Below, one piece after another: positions 6,625 to 13,221 of a stretch of 14,319 bases of DNA. Location of the stretch: positions 1 through 14,319 of the forward strand of contig JAWOEH010000007.1 in assembly GCA_046482855.1 (NCBI GenBank), in the 5' to 3' direction. The notes beneath the pieces are model-generated. The model had not been told where the DNA came from, ran no database searches, and was given only the letters and a program-made list of their open reading frames with translations. Origin of the DNA: CAYVSF01 sp046482855 (GTDB lineage: Bacteria; Bacteroidota; Bacteroidia; Bacteroidales; UBA12077). Every line of letters begins with the position of its first letter. Positions within the stretch are counted from its first letter, which is position 1. The translations under genes and the position numbers were made by a program.

Positions 6625-8100
6625 ATGAACATACTACTTGTCTATCCGCAATACCCGGACACCTATTGGAGCTTTAAACATGTCTTAAAGTTTATCTCAA
6701 AAAAAGCAGCAGTTCCTCCTTTGGGCTTAGCTACTGTTGCAGCTATGCTCCCCAAAGACTGGCAAAAGCAACTGGTTGATTTGAATGTGGAAGCCCTTAC
6801 CGACAGCCATTTGGAATGGGCCGATTACGTGCTTATAAGCGGTATGTATATCCAAAAAAAATCCATAGCGGAGATTCTTCTTCGCTGCCAAAGGTATCCG
6901 GCTAAGGTGATTGCCGGCGGCCCCTTATTCACGCAAGAATATAAAAATTATCCCCAAATTGATCATTTCATTCTTAATGAAGCAGAAATAACACTCCCTC
7001 TCTTTCTGGCTGATCTAAAATCCGGAACAGCTAAAAAACTTTATCAAACTGATGCCTATGCCGATCTATCACAAACCCCTGTCCCTGCTTATCATCTATT
7101 GAAACGTAAGGCCTATTTCTATATGAACTTACAAATTTCCAGAGGGTGCCCATATAATTGCGATTTTTGCGAGATTACGGCTTTACTGGGGCATAAGGTA
7201 CGAATGAAAAGCACCCGCCAGATTTTAAATGAGCTCGACACTTTGTATAATCTTCATTGGCGAGGACCCGTTGCTGTTGTTGACGATAATTTTATTGGCC
7301 AAAAGAAAGTGATAAAGCAAAGTTTACTGCCGGCAATAATCCAGTGGATGGAAGCGCATCACTACCCTTTCAGCTTCAATTCTCAAACCTCCATCGATCT
7401 TGCCGATGATAAAGAGTTATTGCGCATGATGCGCAAAGCGGGTTTTACCTCAACCTTTATCGGCATCGAAACACCCATGGAGGAATCGCTGCATAGCTGC
7501 CACAAAGTGCAGAATGAAAACCGGAACTTACTGGAGAGTGTTAAGCAAATTCAACAAGCGGGTTTGCAGGTATCAGGCGGCTTCATTGTGGGATTTGACA
7601 GCGACAACTCGTCGGTATTCCAACGTCAAATCGATTTTATCCAGAAAAGTGGTATTGTAACAGCCATGGTAGGCCTTCTGAATGCGCCAAAAAATACACG
7701 CTTGTACAACCAGATGAAAGAAGAAAACCGGCTGACCGAGGAAGCCACAGGTAATAATACCGATTATACCATGAATTTCGTTCCCAAAATGAATACCCGC
7801 GATCTTTTAGCAGGATACCAGCACATTATCCAAAGCATCTATAGCGAAAAAGCCTATTATCAAAGAATCAGAGAACATCTTCGTATTTACCAACCTGTTA
7901 AAGCGGGTAAAAGCCGTGTAGATATTGCTCATATACAGGCATTTATTAAATCCATCTTTATCCTGGGAATCGCCAACAAAAAACGGCTGGAGTACTGGAA
8001 GTTTTTCTTCTGGACGCTGGTAAAGACCCCTCACCTCTTCATCAATGCTATAACTTATGCCGTGTATGGTTATCATTTTCGAAAGATATACCGATTGTAA
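6625..8100 (+). CDS. B12-binding radical SAM protein, DUF4070 (HpnP/HpnR-like) type
   Basis: A 491-residue protein. The N-terminal Rossmann-like cobalamin-binding domain (about 1-140) begins MNILLVYPQYPDTYWSFKHV. It includes the family signature KKAAVPPLGLATVAAMLP and ends with the block around GGPLFT. The radical SAM core (about 165-370) has the cluster motif C175-x3-C179-x2-C182 in SRGCPYNCDFCEI, with downstream motifs VDDNF, FIGIETP and GGFIVGFDSD. A DUF4070-type C-terminal region follows (about 380-491). Characterised relatives include the hopanoid methylases HpnP and HpnR, which add methyl groups from methylcobalamin. Many other members have unknown substrates, and no hopanoid gene is in this window, so I assign only a B12-dependent methylase-type radical SAM enzyme. 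It has its own promoter and follows a LytTR regulator. Confidence 0.88.
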   Translation: MNILLVYPQYPDTYWSFKHVLKFISKKAAVPPLGLATVAAMLPKDWQKQLVDLNVEALTDSHLEWADYVLISGMYIQKKSIAEILLRCQRYPAKVIAGGPLFTQEYKNYPQIDHFILNEAEITLPLFLADLKSGTAKKLYQTDAYADLSQTPVPAYHLLKRKAYFYMNLQISRGCPYNCDFCEITALLGHKVRMKSTRQILNELDTLYNLHWRGPVAVVDDNFIGQKKVIKQSLLPAIIQWMEAHHYPFSFNSQTSIDLADDKELLRMMRKAGFTSTFIGIETPMEESLHSCHKVQNENRNLLESVKQIQQAGLQVSGGFIVGFDSDNSSVFQRQIDFIQKSGIVTAMVGLLNAPKNTRLYNQMKEENRLTEEATGNNTDYTMNFVPKMNTRDLLAGYQHIIQSIYSEKAYYQRIREHLRIYQPVKAGKSRVDIAHIQAFIKSIFILGIANKKRLEYWKFFFWTLVKTPHLFINAITYAVYGYHFRKIYRL

Positions 8101-8221
8101 AACCGGAAAAATCATGTGGTACCCAACAAAATTGGGGAATTATCTATTCACTTATCGTTAACATATCAATACAAAAACAAATAAGCAACAAACACTAAGT
8201 AAAATATTGTATATTAATTTC

Positions 8222-9133
8222 TTAGACATAACTTGTCAGCGTTGATTTCAGCTCTTCAATTATTTGCTCTTTTAACCAAGTAGGTTTTAAGACCTTCACA
8301 TTGGCGCCATACATGAGAATACGCTGTTTCAACTCGTGATTCGGAATCAAATACAGACTTACTATTATCTTATCACCTTGCTTTTCGATCTTTTGTGAGT
8401 GGTGCAGGCGTTTTGTTTGTATGTACTTTGCCTGAAATTCAGTAAATTCAAGTTGCACTTCTTCCAATTGGGCCTCACTGTAGGTTACGCCAATGATATT
8501 ATCAAAACGTTGTTTGATAGCCAACGACTTATCGAACTCAAACGAAAGAGGCTTAACTTCCAGATCTTGAATACGGTCAATACCAAAAGTGCGGATAGTA
8601 TCAGTATTATTTATGGTACCAACCACATACCAACGGTTCTGATATTCTTTTAACAAATAGGGACACACTTTATAATGGGTTTGTTGTTTCGTCCAGAAAT
8701 TCAGATGATTGAATTCAATAATCCTTTGATTCTTTGTGGCTTGCAATAAATTATTCAGATAATGAATGCCATGCAGCTCCACATGATTGGCTTCCACATG
8801 TATGAAATCACTCACACTTTTGTAATCCTTAAATCCTTCAAGATAGGTTTCGGAAGAAACCGCAGTCATCAGAATTTGCAAGAATGTATTAACATCGGTA
8901 CTGTTTTCCGGGAAAAAGTGATAGCCTTGATAAGCTTCCACAAATCGGATATCCATATCAAACTCATTGCGCAGTTGATCCTTATCACGCTCAAAAGTTC
9001 GCATAGAGCACGGAATTCCGTGCTCTTCCACAAAATCAATAATTTCTTGTGCTGCAGGATAATAAGCTTTGCTTTTTGTCTTTTCGATAATCAGCAAGAA
9101 CCGTTTTAGTTTCGCCTGGAATGACATACTCAA
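8222..9133 (-). CDS. WYL-domain transcriptional regulator
   Basis: A 303-residue regulator. The N-terminal winged-helix region (about 1-75) has the typical SMRTFERDKDQLRNEFDMDI helix that docks on DNA and the wing YQGYHFF. A WYL domain follows (about 125-200), with the namesake motif as NRWYVVG (166-172, Val in place of Leu) and RTFGIDRI (181-188). A WCX-type C-terminal region (about 220-303) ends IIEELKSTLTSYV. WYL proteins sense small ligands or nucleic-acid signals and often control defence or stress genes, but no defence gene is adjacent here. It lies 100 bases downstream of the FtsA-like gene on the same strand, converging with the radical SAM gene. A perfect inverted repeat 39-67 bases upstream suggests autoregulation. 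The start at 9133 gives the full N-terminus. Confidence 0.9.
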   Translation of the reverse strand: MSMSFQAKLKRFLLIIEKTKSKAYYPAAQEIIDFVEEHGIPCSMRTFERDKDQLRNEFDMDIRFVEAYQGYHFFPENSTDVNTFLQILMTAVSSETYLEGFKDYKSVSDFIHVEANHVELHGIHYLNNLLQATKNQRIIEFNHLNFWTKQQTHYKVCPYLLKEYQNRWYVVGTINNTDTIRTFGIDRIQDLEVKPLSFEFDKSLAIKQRFDNIIGVTYSEAQLEEVQLEFTEFQAKYIQTKRLHHSQKIEKQGDKIIVSLYLIPNHELKQRILMYGANVKVLKPTWLKEQIIEELKSTLTSYV

Positions 9134-9171
9134 TTACAATTTTCATGAACTACAACCACTTTCTCAAGCTC

Positions 9172-9200
9172 TGGAAACAAGTCAATGTTATTTGTTTCCA
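9172..9200 (-). promoter_or_regulatory. Candidate operator: 9-bp perfect inverted repeat before the WYL gene
   Basis: TGGAAACAA (9172-9180) and TTGTTTCCA (9192-9200) are perfect complements around 11 bases. It lies 39 bases upstream of the WYL gene start. On the minus strand the spacer contains TAACATTG, a one-mismatch match to TAnnTTTG, so a bound dimer would cover the -7 element. A terminator for the FtsA-like gene (33 bases further right) is less likely because no T-tract follows. Confidence 0.5.
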
Positions 9201-9233
9201 TATGAATCTTATTCTTTATTAATTTTAAAGATA

Positions 9234-10004
9234 TTATTTTTCCTGATTATAACCAGCATATTTCAAAAGCCCTAAAACGGTGCCATTGCTTCTATCACGA
9301 ATGGTTTCATCCACAGTAGTTCCAAACCCCGAAAAGGTTGCATATTTCACCCACATCGAAGGGAATAAATGTCTTATTGCAACAAAAAGTTGCTCATCAT
9401 ACGAAAGTCCACCACAAAGCACAATGCTCGAGCACATAAAAAACAATTGATGCGACAAGATCTCACTAGCACACGCTTTTATTGTTTCTGCTGGATTTCC
9501 AAAATGAGCAAAAGTAAATAGATGATGAAATTCCTGATGGTACTTCAGGGAAACATTTAAAACGGAATACCCAAAATTAAATACAAACACTGCATCCTCC
9601 TTTATTGCATATAAAGGCGCTATTGATTCCGGAACAAAACTTTTAGCTCTTAAACCAGCATTTATCAAACAGCTTTCAACATTTTTTAATGCGGCCATTT
9701 GTATAAAAACATGCCGAAAGTTTCTAAGGGGTGTGCTTTCTGTAAACCGCTCTGAACTTACATGTTGGCCGTTTATATTACAAACTAAATTCGCTTGTTC
9801 AATGTTTATATCCCTCTTTACCAATTCTAAAACTTGCTTTATAGCACGGGTAGTGTCTGAAAGATTATAGATAATGCCTCGTACAACACTTTTTGATTGA
9901 ACCTGAGAAAGTGTCAATAGCTCCAAGTCGCCAGCATCGTCTTTCTTAGCTAAAGCAAGTTTCACACTGTAAGAGCCTATGTCAATTGCTGTATAAAACT
10001 CCAT
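9234..10004 (-). CDS. Short, divergent FtsA-like actin-fold protein
   Basis: A 256-residue protein of the FtsA/PilM branch of the actin/Hsp70 fold. Phosphate-1 motif: AIDIGSYSVKLAL (6-18), followed by the FtsA-type stretch VQSKSVVRGIIYNLSDTT (35-52) and NINGQHVSS (76-84). Next come LKNVESCLINAGLRAKSFVP, corresponding to the helix after domain 1C in FtsA, a phosphate-2 region FNFGYSVLNVSL (142-153) and an adenosine motif VLCGGLSYDEQL (195-206). It ends with NGTVLGLLKYAG like FtsA. FtsA usually has about 400-450 residues; most of domain 1C appears to be missing after GQHVSS, and the usual DIGGGTTD is FNFGYSVLN, so ATP hydrolysis is doubtful. There is no obvious membrane-binding C-terminal helix. 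It is not in a dcw cluster, so it is likely a paralogue of the division FtsA. Its role is unknown. Confidence 0.75.
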   Translation of the reverse strand: MEFYTAIDIGSYSVKLALAKKDDAGDLELLTLSQVQSKSVVRGIIYNLSDTTRAIKQVLELVKRDINIEQANLVCNINGQHVSSERFTESTPLRNFRHVFIQMAALKNVESCLINAGLRAKSFVPESIAPLYAIKEDAVFVFNFGYSVLNVSLKYHQEFHHLFTFAHFGNPAETIKACASEILSHQLFFMCSSIVLCGGLSYDEQLFVAIRHLFPSMWVKYATFSGFGTTVDETIRDRSNGTVLGLLKYAGYNQEK

Positions 10005-10044
10005 TTGCTCGTTTTTATTTACTTATTTATTTACTTGATATTGG

Positions 10045-10052
10045 CAAAGCTA
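10045..10052 (-). promoter_or_regulatory. Candidate -7 element for the FtsA-like gene
   Basis: On the minus strand this reads TAGCTTTG, an exact TAnnTTTG match, placed so that the leader would be about 35 bases. No -33 TTTG lies at the normal distance. It is enclosed by an inverted repeat (TTGGCA at 10041-10046, TGCCAA at 10064-10069), a possible regulator site in the 144-base divergent gap before the glycosyltransferase operon. No good promoter is visible in the opposite direction. Confidence 0.45.
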
Positions 10053-10148
10053 GAGAGAGGCTCTGCCAAAACTTGTCAGTGCTCAAGAAAATTTATCAAA
10101 CCACTATTTTTTTCTATCTTAGGGCAACAAACCCTGAAGTATAATGGC

Positions 10149-12131
10149 ATGACACCTGAAACCTCCCTCAACTCCCATCGTTCCGATGCGCTGATGCTGC
10201 TGGCCGCCATTCTTTGCTATGGCATTACCCTGTGGCATGGCTATGCCCTGGACGATACCATTGTGATTACCGAGAACCAATATACGCAACAAGGTTTTGA
10301 AGGTATCGGTAAGATCCTCACCTCCGATGCTTTCGAAGGATTTTACGGCGAAAAAAAGTCGCTGGTGGCAGGCGGACGTTACAGGCCGCTATCGCTGGTT
10401 ACCTTCGCCATTGAACAATCGCTGTGGGGCCAATCAGCCTGGCTCAGTCACCTAATCAACCTGCTGCTGTTGGCTTTTACAGGCATGGTGCTGCAGCGCC
10501 TTACCGACCGGATCTTTCCGACAAATAAGAAACCTACCCGCCTAACACTGGGCGTGATTGCTGCCCTCCTGTTTATTACACATCCCCTTCATACCGAGGT
10601 GGTGGCCAACATCAAAGGGCGCGACGAGCTCATGGCGCTGCTATTTAGCCTGCTTGCAACCCAACAGGCACTGTACTACCTGAAGCGCCAAAAAAGCAAG
10701 TACCTGTGGGGCGGCGCGCTGCTATTTGCCCTGGCACTGCTCTCCAAGGAGAACAGCATCACCTTTTTGGCACTCATTCCGCTGGTTTGTTACCAGATCT
10801 TGCCGAAAACCAACATACCCAAGGAACAACGAGGCAAGCGTATTTTGCGGTATATGATGCCGTTGCTGGCTGTAACAGTGCTTTTTATATGGCTCCGCCA
10901 CACCATTGTGGGCGGCGGCCCGGGCGCACCTCCCAACGAGCTGATGAACAATCCTTTTCTTGAGGCCACGGGAGGGCAAAAGTTCGGCACCATCTTTTAC
11001 ACGTGGCTTCGCTACCTGGGGTTGTTGATCTTCCCGCACCCGTTAACCTACGACTATTACCCTTATCACATATCGCTGCACAACTTGTGGCACCCCCTAA
11101 GCATTGCCGGGGCATTGAGTTATCTGGCTCTGGGGTTGCTTGCCATTCACGGATTGGCAAAACGGAAAATTTATGGCCTTTCCATTGCATTCTACCTCAT
11201 TCCTTTCAGTTTGGTATCCAACCTGCTGTTTCCGGTAGGTACTTTTATGAACGAGCGCTTTCTCTACTTCTCATCGGTAGGCTTTGTGATGCTTTTAGCC
11301 TATGTATTGGTTCGCGGTTTGCCCAACATACTGCCGCATAAGGGCAACGTTTTGGGAAGATCCCTGCTCATTCTTTTGCTATTGGCCTATGGGGGCAAAA
11401 CAATTCACCGGAGTAGTGTATGGAAAGATAATGAAACCCTGTTTCTGACGGATGTCAAAACTTCGTCGGGCAGTGCCAAGTCGAATGTGGCTGCTGGCGG
11501 CACGCTGCTTGAAAAAGCCGCCAACACAAAAGATGGTGATACGAAAAAAGAGTTGCTGCAACAGGCTGAAAATTATCTGCAAAAAGCCATACACATTCAC
11601 CCAGACTACAACGATGCCCTTTTGCTGTTGGGCAACCTGCAATTTGAAGCCGAACGGCCGGCAGACAGCACATTGAAATATTATGCCCGCATATTGCAAA
11701 CGGCACCTGACCATAAACAAGTATATCAGAACCTGCCGGCAGTTATGGCAAAACTACCAACACCGCACAAGCAAATTGCCTGGTACCAGAGGCTGCTGAA
11801 GCACAACCCCCAACGGTTCGAGCTGAATTACCAGCTTGGATTGCTCTATGGGAAAGTACTCGGGCAATTAAATGAATCTACTGCCTATTTTCAGCAAGCT
11901 TTTGAGGCCAATCCCAACCATGTGGGCATGCTAAAAGATTACAGCGTAGTTTTGGGCATGCTTGGCCGGTTTGAAGCGTCGAACCAGCTCCTTAAACGCG
12001 CCAGCGGGTTGCGTCCCAATGATGCGCAAATCTACATCAACATGGGCATTAACTATCGGCAGTTGGGCGAAACGAAAAAGGCCAATGCCAGCTTTCAGAA
12101 AGCCAACCAGCTAAAAAGTACGCAACCATGA
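10149..12131 (+). CDS. TMTC-like GT-C membrane glycosyltransferase with TPR repeats
   Basis: A 660-residue protein whose first two thirds (about 12-420) are many membrane helices and whose last third is soluble TPR. The luminal-type catalytic DD is Y-A-L-D35-D36, followed by GGRYRPLSLVTFAIE (75-89). Then come the strongly diagnostic HPLHTEVVANIKGRDELMAL (145-164), LLSKENSITF, and NERFLYFSSVGF (368-379). These match the TMTC family (eukaryotic TMTC1-4 O-mannosylate cadherins) and its bacterial relatives in the GT-C superfamily. The TPR region is about 465-655, with repeats such as QAENYLQKAIHIHPDYNDAL and INMGINYRQLGETKKANASF. It would transfer a sugar from a polyprenyl-phosphate donor across the membrane. 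I chose ATG 10149; the open frame to 10005 looks non-coding. Its stop overlaps the next gene's start (ATGA), which suggests coupling to a donor synthase. Confidence 0.88.
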   Translation: MTPETSLNSHRSDALMLLAAILCYGITLWHGYALDDTIVITENQYTQQGFEGIGKILTSDAFEGFYGEKKSLVAGGRYRPLSLVTFAIEQSLWGQSAWLSHLINLLLLAFTGMVLQRLTDRIFPTNKKPTRLTLGVIAALLFITHPLHTEVVANIKGRDELMALLFSLLATQQALYYLKRQKSKYLWGGALLFALALLSKENSITFLALIPLVCYQILPKTNIPKEQRGKRILRYMMPLLAVTVLFIWLRHTIVGGGPGAPPNELMNNPFLEATGGQKFGTIFYTWLRYLGLLIFPHPLTYDYYPYHISLHNLWHPLSIAGALSYLALGLLAIHGLAKRKIYGLSIAFYLIPFSLVSNLLFPVGTFMNERFLYFSSVGFVMLLAYVLVRGLPNILPHKGNVLGRSLLILLLLAYGGKTIHRSSVWKDNETLFLTDVKTSSGSAKSNVAAGGTLLEKAANTKDGDTKKELLQQAENYLQKAIHIHPDYNDALLLLGNLQFEAERPADSTLKYYARILQTAPDHKQVYQNLPAVMAKLPTPHKQIAWYQRLLKHNPQRFELNYQLGLLYGKVLGQLNESTAYFQQAFEANPNHVGMLKDYSVVLGMLGRFEASNQLLKRASGLRPNDAQIYINMGINYRQLGETKKANASFQKANQLKSTQP

Positions 12132-12874
12132 TCAACGAACACAAAATAGTGGTGGTACTCCCGGCCTACAACGCGCGGCAAACGCTGGCGCAAACCTATG
12201 CCGAAATTCCCATGGTGTATGTCGACGAGGTACTGTTGGTGGATGATTACAGCACAGACAACACCCATGAGTTGGCGTGCGAACTGGGCATTAAAAACGT
12301 GGTGGTGCATGACAACAACAAAGGCTACGGCGCCAACCAAAAAACGTGCTACCAAAAAGCGTTGGACATGGGTGCCGACATTGTGGTAATGCTGCATCCC
12401 GATTACCAGTACACTCCTGCCCTTCTGCCCGCCATGGTTTCTGCCATTGCTTGGGGAACCTTTCCGGTAATGCTGGGTTCGCGCATTTTGGGAAATGGTG
12501 CCCTGAAAGGCGGCATGCCCTTGTACAAATACCTAGCCAATCGGTTCCTTACCTTCTTCCAAAATCTGGTAATGGGACAAAAGCTTTCCGAATACCACAC
12601 AGGCTACCGCGCTTATCACCGAAAGGTACTGGAAGCAATACCCTTTATGCAAAACAGCAACGACTTTCTGTTCGACAACCAGCTGTTGGCACAAATCGCC
12701 TACGCAGGGTTTACCATTGGCGAAATCAGCTGCCCCACCCGATACAACGAAGCAGCTTCCAGTATCTCGTTTCGGCGCAGTGTTAAATACGGTTTTGGGG
12801 TTTTAGGCGTATCCATAAAGTACAGACTGAGTAAGTTAGGGTTTTGGCAAGATCGGATGTTTAAAATGAAGTAA
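12128..12874 (+). CDS. DPM1-like family 2 glycosyltransferase (polyprenyl-phosphate sugar synthase)
   Basis: A 248-residue GT2 enzyme. Motifs: VVVLPAYNARQTL (8-20), EVLLVDDYSTDNT (34-46, nucleotide-binding DD), DNNKGYGANQ, HPDYQYTP (90-97, in the position of the DxD-containing segment), GSR (117-119), and the acceptor-side block GYRAYHRKVL near 159-168. The layout matches dolichol-phosphate mannose synthase DPM1 and bacterial homologues that make undecaprenyl-phosphate sugars. There is no C-terminal transmembrane anchor, so it would be a soluble or peripheral (DPM1-type) enzyme at the inner membrane. It starts in a 4-base ATGA overlap with the upstream TMTC-like gene, so the two are translated together. 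The sugar donor (GDP-mannose or another) is unproven. No terminator is visible after it. Confidence 0.88.
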   Translation: MINEHKIVVVLPAYNARQTLAQTYAEIPMVYVDEVLLVDDYSTDNTHELACELGIKNVVVHDNNKGYGANQKTCYQKALDMGADIVVMLHPDYQYTPALLPAMVSAIAWGTFPVMLGSRILGNGALKGGMPLYKYLANRFLTFFQNLVMGQKLSEYHTGYRAYHRKVLEAIPFMQNSNDFLFDNQLLAQIAYAGFTIGEISCPTRYNEAASSISFRRSVKYGFGVLGVSIKYRLSKLGFWQDRMFKMK

Positions 12875-13221
12875 GGAAGAGTCCCCTTTTTGAAGAGCTG
12901 CCTCAACCTTAACCTCGCCCTATATTTTTCTTCATGCAGGAGCGGTACATTTGACATCGCCCTTGGTTGAAGTTTGGTTTATTAAAACCAGGCTAAACAC
13001 TTGCTTTAATTTCATAGGCTACCAAAAGGTTATGCATTCATCTTTTTGTTTTTGAGCTTTATCATTAATCTTACTAGATAACTTGCCTTCGAGAGCCCTT
13101 CGGTTACATTCAGGAAGCTCCTACCTTCTCACTCCGGAACCATTAAGTCAAACAACACATATATGGTTGTTATTATGCACTTTATAATATTTTACTTATC
13201 TTTAATACAAATACCAGAAAT
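12875..13221. other. Intergenic region before the dockerin gene
   Basis: A 347-base gap. No clear terminator follows the glycosyltransferase; a small stem (TGGTTT / AAACCA, about 12974-12989) lacks a T-tract. Near the dockerin gene there is an imperfect palindrome at 13151-13171. TATCTTTA (13197-13204), a one-mismatch -7 element, lies close to ATG 13222. Nothing else recognisable. Confidence 0.5.
13151..13171. promoter_or_regulatory. Palindrome upstream of the dockerin gene
   Basis: AACAAC, A, CATATATG, GTTGTT forms a near-perfect palindrome of 21 bases with one unpaired A, about 50-70 bases before ATG 13222. It could be an operator; it lies just upstream of the possible -7 element. Confidence 0.35.

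Noticed and set aside
6625..8100. Assignment as the hopanoid methylase hpnP or hpnR
   Set aside because: The wider DUF4070 radical SAM family has many members of unknown substrate, and no hopanoid biosynthesis gene is present here.
9234..10004. Assignment as the type IV pilus protein PilM
   Set aside because: The VVRGIIYNLSDT and NINGQHVSS stretches follow FtsA more closely than PilM, and no other pilus gene is nearby; PilM is not fully excluded.
10005..10148. N-terminal extension of the TMTC-like protein
   Set aside because: It needs a non-ATG start abutting the divergent gene and reads as AT-rich spacer; ATG 10149 starts right before the first membrane helix.
10722..11190. Overlapping antisense frames inside the TMTC-like gene
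   Set aside because: They are shadows of the sense gene, which has strong family motifs across the same bases.
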